DNA of 64,000 bases from Mycobacterium sp. 3519A (GTDB lineage: Bacteria; Actinomycetota; Actinomycetes; Mycobacteriales; Mycobacteriaceae), in the NCBI RefSeq assembly GCF_900240945.1, contig NZ_OESG01000013.1, positions 62,001 to 126,000 on the forward strand. The letters are read 5' to 3'. Shown piece after piece: positions 26,971-34,741 of this stretch. Each line of letters opens with the position of its first letter. Positions within the stretch are counted from its first letter, which is position 1. The position numbers were made by a program, and so were the translations under genes. Below the pieces are notes generated by a model. It saw only the letters and a program-made list of their open reading frames with translations, made no database searches and was not told the origin of the DNA.

Positions 26971-28251
26971 CTACATCGCTGTGCGGCTGTCATGCCCCAT
27001 CGATGCGGGATCTCGGTCGAATTCGCGGACCATCGCCTGAACGACATACGACGCGGCCAGTCGGCCACCGCGCGTGAATACCAGGCCGTCACCCTGTACC
27101 AACCCGCGACCCGACCAGAACGCCCGGTTTGCGTACAGTAGCCAGTCGGTGACATCGACCTCTTCATGAAATGCTATGGTGGCCTTCATGATTCCCGTCG
27201 ACAAGCTGCGGTGAGCGCGCGCTTCACCGAAGCCCCGATGCGGGAGCATCCCGGCGGCAATTGTCCAATGCGTTGTGGACTGAGCCAGCAACCCCGCATG
27301 GAGATAGGGCTCGTCGGGTGCGTCCCGGAACCGAACCCACGCGTTGATCTCCGGCGGCCCGACCCGATCTGGATTTGGATCGTAGGCGCCATCGACCACT
27401 CGGATTTCGCGGCCAGTCATCCCGAAGCCCGCGAAGGGCTCGGCGTCTTCAGGCGGGGGAGTGTCGGGCATTGCTACGGCGTGACCTATGACGTCAGAGG
27501 CCCCGGCATCACAGAGCAGGATGCCTGCGCTACGCAACGCTCCACCCTGAGTCGCCCGCACTTCGGCGGTCGAGAAGGTCCGTCCACTGCGCAACATCTC
27601 GACCGAAACATCCACTGGGGCGTCGAACGAGGCGGCCTTCATGAACACCATCGAGGCCGAGGTGACACGTTGCTGTGGAACGGTCTTCGACACCGCGACG
27701 ATGGCCTCAGCCAGCAGCTGACCTCCTTCGACGACATTGCGCCGGGTGGGCCCGTGTGCGGGCCCCGTGTAGCGCCCTTCGCTTGCAGGTTCCACGTCGA
27801 TCAAACGCAGCAGCTCACTGGCGTCACCCCAGAGCGGAAAGGTCGCAGGCACTGCCGTTCCGTCCGGCCAGCGCTCGACGACGACCACGCGCAAGTCGCG
27901 GTCGTAGAAGGACACGTAGCCCGCCAGTCCGGCCACCTCGGGCAGTGGTGTCGGGTACGCCCAGACGACGTTGGCGATCTCATGCCCGTGCCCAGCCAGG
28001 TTCCAATATGACGCACGGCCCTTGAAGGGGCACACGGTGGTGTGGTCGGTGGCGTTGAACACGCTCCAATCGACATCGCTTTCGGGGAAATACAGCCGGT
28101 CGACGTGGTCGGTCTCAGTGACGACCAGGCATCGATCGCTCTGGGCCAGCAGGTTGTCATCGAGCCAGACCTGGCCTGTGTAGGTGGCCGGCGTGAGCTC
28201 GATGCGGTAGTCAGGGTGGGTCGGCCATGCCGACTCGACTTGCGTCGTCAT
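26971..28251 (-). CDS. DUF427 domain fused to TesB-like acyl-CoA thioesterase
   Basis: 426 aa with two parts. Residues about 10-130 are a DUF427 domain (GQVWLDDNLLAQSDRCLVV, PESDVDWSVFNATDHTTVCPFKG, ASYWNL, ANVVWAYP). Residues about 175-420 are a TesB-type double hotdog (RNVVEGGQLLAEAIVAV, VTSASMVFMKAASFDAPVDV, and near the end SLSTGIMKATIAFHEEVDV, with DWLLYANRAFWSGRGLVQG). It likely hydrolyses a pathway acyl-CoA. ATG 28251 overlaps the stop of the 98-aa gene by one base. It is the last gene of the unit starting with the aldehyde dehydrogenase at 31236. Confidence 0.82.
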   Translation of the reverse strand: MTTQVESAWPTHPDYRIELTPATYTGQVWLDDNLLAQSDRCLVVTETDHVDRLYFPESDVDWSVFNATDHTTVCPFKGRASYWNLAGHGHEIANVVWAYPTPLPEVAGLAGYVSFYDRDLRVVVVERWPDGTAVPATFPLWGDASELLRLIDVEPASEGRYTGPAHGPTRRNVVEGGQLLAEAIVAVSKTVPQQRVTSASMVFMKAASFDAPVDVSVEMLRSGRTFSTAEVRATQGGALRSAGILLCDAGASDVIGHAVAMPDTPPPEDAEPFAGFGMTGREIRVVDGAYDPNPDRVGPPEINAWVRFRDAPDEPYLHAGLLAQSTTHWTIAAGMLPHRGFGEARAHRSLSTGIMKATIAFHEEVDVTDWLLYANRAFWSGRGLVQGDGLVFTRGGRLAASYVVQAMVREFDRDPASMGHDSRTAM

Positions 28252-28547
28252 CAGTCGCTCGCGGGAAGAGGCTTGGCTTCCTTCAGTGACAATGGTATTT
28301 CTCCGACGGTCAGACTTCCCGCCCCCGCTTTGGTCACCAACACCTCGGCGCCCTGTTCGTCGACGTAACGCTTTCCCATCACGGTGCCGCCCGAAAACTT
28401 CGGATCGAGTTCGCCTGAGCGTGCCGCGTCGAGTGGCACCATGGGAGCTCCGCCGCAACGGAGGTCATCGAGGCTGTCCGTGCTGCGGACGACGATGACT
28501 TGGGTGTCGTCGACTTGACTCTGTAACCGGGTGCCGTTCTTGATCAC
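28251..28547 (-). CDS. 98-aa conserved-looking hypothetical protein
   Basis: 98 aa from GTG 28547, with GAAGAGG at correct distance. The protein reads IKNGTRLQSQVDDTQVIVVR, then RCGGAPMVPL, FSGGTVMGKRYVDEQGAEVL and ends in a Pro/Lys tail. It looks like a small beta-rich domain; RCGGAPM recalls small proteins found in acyl-CoA operons, but I cannot name the family. It lies between a broken acyl-CoA ligase and the DUF427-thioesterase gene and is coupled to the latter by a one-base overlap. Confidence 0.6.
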   Translation of the reverse strand: MIKNGTRLQSQVDDTQVIVVRSTDSLDDLRCGGAPMVPLDAARSGELDPKFSGGTVMGKRYVDEQGAEVLVTKAGAGSLTVGEIPLSLKEAKPLPASD

Positions 28548-28566
28548 CGTTGTACCTCTTCCACTT

Positions 28567-28978
28567 TCATGCGACGGACACGTCGGCAATGATCTCGCGC
28601 CGAAGGATTTTGCCGGTTGCGTTGGTGGGCAGTTCGTCGCGGAACACGACGCGGTCAGGCGTTCGTGACCCGCGAAGGCTCTTCCGTACATGCTCACGCA
28701 GCTCGTCGGGATCGGGCGAGGCGCCAGGGGACGCCACCACGACGGCGACGATCGCCTGTCCCCAGTGCGCGTCCTCGACGCCGACCACCGCCACCTCGTG
28801 AACATCCGGGTGCTCGGCAAGCACGTCTTCGAGTTCGGCGGGGGCGATGTTTTCACCGCCGCGGATGATCGTGTCATCGGTGCGACCCGCGATGAAGCAA
28901 GCGGATTCCGTCGGACACCACGGCGGGTCGGTCTGGATTGTTCGAGACGGCCATCTCGAGCAGCAGGGAGATGCTCAT
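28567..28978 (-). pseudogene. Acyl-CoA ligase (FadD-type) remnant with large internal deletion
   Basis: The minus strand starts at ATG 28978 with MSISLLLEMAVSNNPDRPAV then VSDGIRL, a normal N-terminus of an AMP-forming ligase. After about 27 codons it jumps, in another frame, to the C-terminal domain of such a ligase: IAGRTDDTIIRGGENIAPAE, LAEHPDVHEVAVVGVEDAHW and DELPTNATGKILRREI with the catalytic Lys context, ending at 28567. The middle 350 or so residues (ATP loop and most of the acyl site) are missing and the junction near 28895-28900 is frameshifted. The ATG still overlaps the SDR stop (TGATG), a relic of the intact operon. Confidence 0.82.
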
Positions 28979-29733
28979 CAGCGCATCGGCGCCGAGGGTG
29001 ACTTGACGACGATGTGGTCGAGACCCACCCCCGGGGTGTCGGCCGCAGCGGCGAATATTCCGGCTAGCACATCGGCCACACCTTCCGGCGTCATCTGAGT
29101 ACCGGGAACGAGGCCACGCGAAATCCATTCGGCGGACGCTGAGCCGAGCAGTTCGGGATCGAATGCCGAAGTGAAGTCAGTCGGCACGGTCGCACCGACT
29201 TCCACGCAGCTGAAGCGATAACCGGGCTGTTCCAGCCGCCACGAGACCAGGCTGCGCTCCAGCGCCGCCTTACTCGACGAGTAGGCGCCGAGCGCGAGGT
29301 GCGGACAATGCACCGAGTCCGAAGACAACACGGCGACGATGGCCGACGGAGTGAGCACCGGAAGGCACGCCCGGATAGTCTGGTGAACACCGATCACGTT
29401 GATCTGCAACACATCCAGCAGATGTTGCTCGGTGGTGTCGGCCATCATCGCCAGAGGAGCGTAGCCCGCCGATATGAACAACATGTCTATCTGGGTCAGT
29501 GACTCCCTGGCGACATCGGCAATCCTGCCGCGATCGGCCGCGTCTCGGATGTCGCCCACGACTGCGGTTCCGCCGCCGGCTTCGGCGATGACGTCGGCGA
29601 GTCGATCTCCGCGGCGGGCAGCAAGCACTAGTCGCGCGCCTTCTTTGCCGGCGCGGACGGCGAAGGCGCGCCCGATGCCCGCAGAGGCGCCTACCACCAC
29701 GATTCGCTTATCTGCGAGGGATCGATCACCCAT
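28978..29733 (-). CDS. Short-chain dehydrogenase
   Basis: 251 aa SDR. The cofactor loop is VVVGASAGIGRAFAV, followed by AARRGDRL (Arg, suggesting NADP), FISAGYAP in place of NNAG, a serine in VLSSDS and YSSSKAA as the catalytic pair. The replacement of NNAG by ISAG is a mild departure from the classical family. It is in the same run as the aldehyde dehydrogenase (30 bp upstream) and overlaps the start of the ligase remnant. It probably oxidises an alcohol made in the pathway. Confidence 0.83.
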   Translation of the reverse strand: MGDRSLADKRIVVVGASAGIGRAFAVRAGKEGARLVLAARRGDRLADVIAEAGGGTAVVGDIRDAADRGRIADVARESLTQIDMLFISAGYAPLAMMADTTEQHLLDVLQINVIGVHQTIRACLPVLTPSAIVAVLSSDSVHCPHLALGAYSSSKAALERSLVSWRLEQPGYRFSCVEVGATVPTDFTSAFDPELLGSASAEWISRGLVPGTQMTPEGVADVLAGIFAAAADTPGVGLDHIVVKSPSAPMR

Positions 29734-29763
29734 GAGTGTGTCCCCATGCCTTCATGTGTCGCA

Positions 29764-31236
29764 TCATGACTTCACGCCTTGGGCAATGGATTTGATTTCC
29801 AGGTACTCCTCGAAACCTGCGACGCCCATCTCGCGCCCGACCCCGCTGTGGCGGTAGCCGCCGAACGGCACATCGACGCCGTAGAAGACGCCGCCGTTGA
29901 CGTTCACAGTGCCGGTGCGGATGCGGTTGGCGACCGCCAGAGCACGCTCGTCAGAAGAGCTGATCACTGCACCGGACAACCCGTACTTCGAGTTGTTGGC
30001 GATCGTGACGGCGTGGTCGTCGCCGTCGTGCGGGATGACGGCCAAGACCGGTCCGAAGATCTCTTCCTGGGCAACGGTCGCGTCGGGGTCAACGTCGATG
30101 AGCACTGTCGGTTCGACGAAGTATCCCCGCGTCAGGTGTTCGGGAATGCCGCCGCCGATCGCAACGGTGGCGCCTTCCGCTATGCCGGCGTTGATGTAAT
30201 GCAGTACGCGTTGTCGCTGCTCTTCGCGGATGAGCGGTCCCATGAGCATCGCCGGGTCGGTCGGATCGCCGGACGGCCAATCTGTCAAAGTCTCGACGAG
30301 CGCCTCGATTCCCTCGCGGTACTTGTTGCGCGGCAACACCAAACGGGTTGTGTTGGCGCAGCCCTGCCCGGCGTGCGTGGTCGCCGCGAATGCGGCGGAG
30401 GCAGCCACTGAGGCGATATCGGCATCCTCGAGAGCGACGAGTGCCGACTTACCGCCGAGTTCGAGGAACACCCGCTTGATGGTGGTTGCAGCCGCGGTCA
30501 TGACCCGCGTGCCCGTCGCGGTTGATCCGGTGAACGAAATCATGTCGACCCGGGGGTCTTCGCAGAGTTGCTGTCCGACGTCGTGGCCTGAGGAGGTCAC
30601 CACGTTGAACACCCCCGGAGGGATGTCGGTTTCTTCTGCGACGAGCTTTCCCAATAACGTGGCTGCCCACGGAGTATCCGGAGCGGGCTTGAGCACCACG
30701 GTGTTGCCTGCCGCCATCGCGGGGACGGCCTTGGCGAGATTGATCTGTACCGGATAGTTCCACGGCGTGATCGCGCCCACCACGCCCACGGGCTCGCGTC
30801 GTGTGTAGCGCCGTGTCTTCATCCCGAAGGGTTCCGCAATGCCGAGATCGCTTTCCCACGCGTAGGAATCGACCAGATCGGCCAACCATGGCAGACCTGC
30901 GATGGGGGCGTCGACCTGTGGCCCATAGGTCAGTGAGATGGGGCAGCCCACTTCGGCAACCGTCGTGGCGCGCAGCTCGTCGGCGTGCTTGGTGAGGGCG
31001 TCGTGCAATTGCCTGATGCACTCGACACGTCTGCTGTGGTCGAGTGCCCAGTCCGTCTCGTCGAAGGCTCGGCGGGCCGCGGCGATGGCGTCATCCATGT
31101 CGTCGGCATTGCCGTCAGCCGCGACGCCGACAACCTCCTCGGTGGCCGGATTGACATTGCCATAGGTCGCCCGGGATGCGGCAGGCACCAGACGCCCGTC
31201 GATCAGCATCCGCTCTTCGTGCCAGATCTCTGCCAT
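29764..31236 (-). CDS. NAD(P)+-dependent aldehyde dehydrogenase
   Basis: 490 aa. GAITPWNYPVQINLAK, ALAAG-like MAAGNTVVLKPAPDTPWA, FTGSTATG, LELGGKSALV (general-base Glu) and AGQGCANTTRLV (nucleophile Cys) are all in the expected order, ending with the PFGGYRHSGVGREMG motif. It converts an aldehyde to the carboxylate, which a FadD can then activate. ATG 31236 has AGGAG at good spacing. It is the first gene of the minus-strand unit that runs to 26971, with a candidate operator at 31291-31310. Confidence 0.92.
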   Translation of the reverse strand: MAEIWHEERMLIDGRLVPAASRATYGNVNPATEEVVGVAADGNADDMDDAIAAARRAFDETDWALDHSRRVECIRQLHDALTKHADELRATTVAEVGCPISLTYGPQVDAPIAGLPWLADLVDSYAWESDLGIAEPFGMKTRRYTRREPVGVVGAITPWNYPVQINLAKAVPAMAAGNTVVLKPAPDTPWAATLLGKLVAEETDIPPGVFNVVTSSGHDVGQQLCEDPRVDMISFTGSTATGTRVMTAAATTIKRVFLELGGKSALVALEDADIASVAASAAFAATTHAGQGCANTTRLVLPRNKYREGIEALVETLTDWPSGDPTDPAMLMGPLIREEQRQRVLHYINAGIAEGATVAIGGGIPEHLTRGYFVEPTVLIDVDPDATVAQEEIFGPVLAVIPHDGDDHAVTIANNSKYGLSGAVISSSDERALAVANRIRTGTVNVNGGVFYGVDVPFGGYRHSGVGREMGVAGFEEYLEIKSIAQGVKS

Positions 31237-31290
31237 GAATCTCCTGAACCGACCGAGCGGGCGCGTCGACCAGCTCACTCCGATGTCGGA

Positions 31291-31310
31291 GAACAATAAT
31301 ACAAGAACTG
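31291..31310. promoter_or_regulatory. Candidate operator/promoter element upstream of aldehyde dehydrogenase
   Basis: GAACAATAATACAAGAACTG lies 55-74 bp upstream of the dehydrogenase start, and GAAC-T-GTTC (31305-31313) forms a small palindrome at its end. The same element with 15 of 20 identical bases occurs upstream of the amidohydrolase at 61453-61472. On the minus strand it contains a TATTAT box. The TetR gene stops 45 bp away from it. Confidence 0.42.
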
Positions 31311-31335
31311 TTCAATTGATCCAGTACGGATTGAC

Positions 31336-31947
31336 TCAGCGCAGGCCGTTGATCGCAAACTTTTCTACATAGCGGCGGACGGTGTCGGGCTTGCTCATAT
31401 CGAACGTCTGGCCCGTGTTGACCGTGGAGAACGAATAGATGATGCGCGCGAGCCACTCGCTTGCTGCCGTCACATCGACGCTGGCACCGACCTCGCCGCG
31501 CTCCTGCGCTTCCCGCACGTATGGGGCTAGGAACGCCGTCGAGCGACGAATCGCGGTGTCACCGTCGGAGATCATGTGCCGCATCAATTCGGCGTCGTCG
31601 GCCATCAGGCGGTTTCTGGTGCGGTGGTCGATCAGGATCTTGGCGTGCGTCTCGGCCATAGCGCCGATCTTCTCGGCGAGCGTCGACTTCTTCGCCATGG
31701 CCGCGGCGACCTGCTCGTAAAACTTCTGCGCGCCGAACTCAATGGCCGCCTCGATCAACACGTTGCGGTCCTCGAAGTAGCGGTAGACCGTGCCTCGCGA
31801 CACGTTCGCCATTCGGGCGACATCCTGCACGCTGGTGCGATGAATGCCGAGCTGAGCGAAACACTCGTTCGCCGCTTCGAGTATCTGATCCCGGCGGTCG
31901 AATTCGTCTTGATCGTCGAGCGCGGCTGGGGCTCGCTCAGTCGACAT
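31336..31947 (-). CDS. TetR-family regulator
   Basis: 203 aa. The N-terminal helix-turn-helix reads ILEAANECFAQLGIHRTSVQ then DVARMANVSRGTVYRYFEDR, the standard TetR DNA-binding domain; the C-terminal ligand domain ends in TVRRYVEKFAINGLR. ATG 31947 is preceded by GAGGAG. It lies between the aldehyde dehydrogenase unit and the divergent SDR at 32147, and is the nearest candidate to bind sites at 31291-31313 and 32051-32063. A CoA thioester or pathway intermediate as inducer is likely but inferred. Confidence 0.88.
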   Translation of the reverse strand: MSTERAPAALDDQDEFDRRDQILEAANECFAQLGIHRTSVQDVARMANVSRGTVYRYFEDRNVLIEAAIEFGAQKFYEQVAAAMAKKSTLAEKIGAMAETHAKILIDHRTRNRLMADDAELMRHMISDGDTAIRRSTAFLAPYVREAQERGEVGASVDVTAASEWLARIIYSFSTVNTGQTFDMSKPDTVRRYVEKFAINGLR

Positions 31948-32050
31948 GTCGCTCCTCGTCCCCGAAATCCGGACCGTCCAGGCTGTTAATGCTACGCGAC
32001 ACACGGTGTCCAGGTGTTCTGTCGCTCGGCGTGTGACCTCCAGGTAAACA

Positions 32051-32063
32051 CAATGACACATTG
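32051..32063. promoter_or_regulatory. Palindrome in tetR-SDR divergent region
   Basis: CAATG-ACA-CATTG is a perfect 5-bp-arm palindrome in the 199-bp space between the TetR and SDR genes. It is followed by TTGCGT (32061) and, further on, TGTTCAGTATG, which shares TGTTCA with the element next to 31310. It could be the TetR autoregulatory site. Support is by eye only. Confidence 0.35.
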
Positions 32064-32146
32064 CGTTCTCTTGTTCAGTATGCGAGCTTATCTCGAAAGG
32101 CGGCGGTCCGCAGCGCTACCGCTGGTCTGCGAGAAGGGGGCGGTCG

Positions 32147-32956
32147 GTGGATCTGGGTGTCAGAGGACGCAATTTCGTCGTGGTCGGCGGTACCTCCGGC
32201 ATGGGCTTCGCCGCTGCACAGCAGCTTGCGGCGGACGGGGCCAACGTCGCTTTGTTGGCGCGCGACGGCGACCGCGCGGCCGACAAGGCGAAGCGACTCT
32301 CAGAGCAGCATCGCGTGCAAGCGGTCGGCATCAGTGTCGACGCCGCGGCATCCGGAGACGGCGTCGACCGCGCCGTCGACGAAGCGGCCGACGCCCTCGG
32401 ACCGTTGCGTGGCCTTGCGATCACTGCGGGTCCGATGAAGCAGCAAGGGCCGTTTCTCGAGCATGCAGACGAGTCGTGGGACTGGTACTACCAGATGATC
32501 CTGATGGCCACCGTGCGCTCATGCCGAGCGATCATTCCCCACCTACAACGCAACGGCGGAGGGACCGTGGTCACTACGGCCGCCTACTCCGTGCGCGCGC
32601 CGAAGATCCTCATTCCGCCCTACAACGCGCTCAAGGCCGCGGTGCTGACGATGTCGAAGATCCTTGCCAAAACCCATGGGCCGGACGGGATCCGGGTGAA
32701 CACGGTATGTCCCGGATTGTTTGATACCGAGGTCAACGACTTCATCCGGGCGCAGCGCGCGCAGCAGTACGACGTACCTCTCGAGGACGCGATCTATACA
32801 CACTTGTCGAGCAACCCGGCGTGGAACATGCGCGTCGCGTTGGACCGGGGTGGCCGACCGCACGAGGCAGGTGAACTGATCGCGTTCCTGCTGGGCGATC
32901 GGGCCGCTTACATGACGGGTGCGGTGATCAACATCGACGGGGGCACCGACTTCTAG
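32147..32956 (+). CDS. Short-chain dehydrogenase
   Basis: 269 aa from GTG 32147. The loop is VVVGGTSGMGFAAAQQLAADG; ITAGP replaces NNAG; TTAAYS carries the serine; YNALKAAVLTMSK is the Tyr-x3-Lys site (Y-N-A-L-K). NIDGGTDF closes the C-terminus. Length and pattern fit SDRs of steroid or aromatic catabolism, but the substrate is not known. It stands alone on the plus strand, and its stop overlaps the convergent acyl-CoA dehydrogenase by 4 bp. Confidence 0.84.
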   Translation: MDLGVRGRNFVVVGGTSGMGFAAAQQLAADGANVALLARDGDRAADKAKRLSEQHRVQAVGISVDAAASGDGVDRAVDEAADALGPLRGLAITAGPMKQQGPFLEHADESWDWYYQMILMATVRSCRAIIPHLQRNGGGTVVTTAAYSVRAPKILIPPYNALKAAVLTMSKILAKTHGPDGIRVNTVCPGLFDTEVNDFIRAQRAQQYDVPLEDAIYTHLSSNPAWNMRVALDRGGRPHEAGELIAFLLGDRAAYMTGAVINIDGGTDF

Positions 32957-34080
32957 ATACCGACGCGTTCGGCCAGTAGTCGGCGGTGATAGGAGGCATC
33001 GCCGAGCAGATCACCCGACGACTTCGCTCGCTTGAAGTACATATGAGCCGGGTGCTCCCAGGTGAATCCGATGCCACCGTGGATCTGGATGTTCGCCGCG
33101 GCGGCGTGCAAGTAGGCGTCTGAGCAGTACGCCTTGGCGAGAGACGCGGCGGCAGGCAGTTCCTCGGCCATGGTTGCTGCAGAGTGCGCCGCGTATTGTG
33201 CCGCACCACGGGCACATTCGATCTCCAGCATCAAGTCGGCGCACTTGTGCCGGATCGCTTGGAACGACCCGATTGGCTTGCCGAATTGCTTGCGTGCCTT
33301 CGCGTAATCGACCGCGAGGTCGAGACAGCGCTGCGCGCCGCCGACCTGTTCGGCGGCCAGGCCCGCCGCCGCGACATCCAACGCACGCGAAAGCCCGGCC
33401 CAGGCACTGCCATCAGCGCCGATCAGGGTGGCTCCAGTGTCGGCGAAGTCGATACGCGCTTGCCGTCTGGTCGGGTCGAGCGTGGACAGCGGCCGACGCG
33501 TCAATCGGTCGACGTCGTCTACGGCGAACAGTGAGATCCCGGCGTCGGTCCGGGCCGCGACCAGCACCACGTCGGCGATATGCCCGTCGAGGACGAAAGT
33601 CTTTGTGCCGTTGAGGAACCAGGAATCTCGCTTGCGCACGGCGCGGGTCTGGATTCCCTCGACGTCCCAGCGGCCGGATTGCTCCGCCAACCCCAGGGCC
33701 ACAATGCTCTCGCCCGACGCGATTCCTGGCAGATAGCGCTTCTTGGCCGTGTCGTCCGCACACAGCGCCAAGAGGCCACCTGCCAGTACCACGGATCCGA
33801 AGAAGGGGCTTGGCAACAACGCCCGGCCCATCTCCTCGAGCACCACGGCGAGTTCGGCGAAGCCGAAGCCGGATCCGCCGTACTCCTCGCCGATGGCAAG
33901 GCCTTGCAGCCCGAGTTGGTCGGCCATCTGTTTCCACACTGCGGGGTCGTAACCGTCGGCCGTCTCCATCACATGACGTACAGCGGCCTCGTCCGATTTG
34001 AGCTCGAGGAAGGAACGGACGGAACTACGCAACTGTTGTTGGTCATCGGTGAGGGCGAAACCGTCTGCGGGATTGTTCAT
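32953..34080 (-). CDS. Acyl-CoA dehydrogenase (FadE), short-subunit type
   Basis: 375 aa. EEYGGSGFGFAELAVVLEEMGR, LAEQSG, FLNGTKTFVLDG and the C-terminal QIHGGIGFTWEHPAHMYFKRAKSS are typical of the mycobacterial dehydrogenases that form alpha2beta2 complexes with a second FadE, as in steroid side-chain oxidation. The IHGGIGFTWE ending replaces the YEGT-QIQR of homotetrameric enzymes. The partner may be one of the FadEs at 49667, 61751 or 62895. It is the last gene of the unit ECH-FadD-SnoaL-FadE that begins at 37115. Confidence 0.88.
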   Translation of the reverse strand: MNNPADGFALTDDQQQLRSSVRSFLELKSDEAAVRHVMETADGYDPAVWKQMADQLGLQGLAIGEEYGGSGFGFAELAVVLEEMGRALLPSPFFGSVVLAGGLLALCADDTAKKRYLPGIASGESIVALGLAEQSGRWDVEGIQTRAVRKRDSWFLNGTKTFVLDGHIADVVLVAARTDAGISLFAVDDVDRLTRRPLSTLDPTRRQARIDFADTGATLIGADGSAWAGLSRALDVAAAGLAAEQVGGAQRCLDLAVDYAKARKQFGKPIGSFQAIRHKCADLMLEIECARGAAQYAAHSAATMAEELPAAASLAKAYCSDAYLHAAAANIQIHGGIGFTWEHPAHMYFKRAKSSGDLLGDASYHRRLLAERVGI

Positions 34081-34081
34081 C

Positions 34082-34741
34082 TCAACGGTCCCTTGAGGCG
34101 TTGACGGCGCGGCCGGTCGGGTTCACCCGTGGGCGGGCGGCGTCGCGGCGCAAACTGGTCAGCCACGCACCGACCGCCGCGGGCGCGCGCACCGGGGTGT
34201 CGAGCCGGCCGGGGTCGGCATCCCAGAACTCCTGCCACGACGGAAAAGCGTCGTGGAATCCGCCGTCGTGCCGTGGCGAGCCGGGCCAGCGCATTTTCGC
34301 CGACCCGATCGGCGGGTCGGTGACATCGGACTGGTACCAGAACAGCGGCGTGCGTTTTGCGAAATACCAGTGGCCGTCGCGGCGCTGATAGCTGTCGAGA
34401 TAGGCGAGCAGTTCGACCACCCAGATCGCTTCTGTCTCCAAGTCGTTGCGCGAGTAGACGAGACCAGTGGCGTGGCTGTCGTCATGGATGTCGATGACGT
34501 GGCCGAGCACACCGTGCGCGCTACCCAGTAGGTTGTGGCGCATCTCGGTGTCGTACCACGCTCGCAGGGCGGCCCGGCCGCTGCGCTTGCCGGGAACGCC
34601 GACGTCATCGACGAAGAGGTTGACCAATGCATCGAGGTCGCGCATGTCGAGGGCGACGGCGTATTTCGCGGCGAGCTGACGGATCTCGTCGAGCGCTTCG
34701 AGACGTTCGATGCGGGCTTGCAGATCCGCAAGAGATGTCAC
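34082..34741 (-). CDS. SnoaL/NTF2-like protein (long form)
   Basis: 219 aa from GTG 34741 (GTGA overlap with the FadD stop). A helical start (SLADLQARIERLEALDEIRQ) leads to KYAVALDMRDLDALVNLFVDD, a ring of strands (HVIDIHDDSHATGLVYSRNDLE) and WYFAKRTPLFWYQSDV. This is the SnoaL_4-type fold, with a C-terminal extension of about 50 residues rich in Pro/Trp/Arg. It may act as a dehydratase or isomerase on the CoA ester made by the neighbouring ligase; the reaction is unknown. Confidence 0.8.
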   Translation of the reverse strand: MTSLADLQARIERLEALDEIRQLAAKYAVALDMRDLDALVNLFVDDVGVPGKRSGRAALRAWYDTEMRHNLLGSAHGVLGHVIDIHDDSHATGLVYSRNDLETEAIWVVELLAYLDSYQRRDGHWYFAKRTPLFWYQSDVTDPPIGSAKMRWPGSPRHDGGFHDAFPSWQEFWDADPGRLDTPVRAPAAVGAWLTSLRRDAARPRVNPTGRAVNASRDR

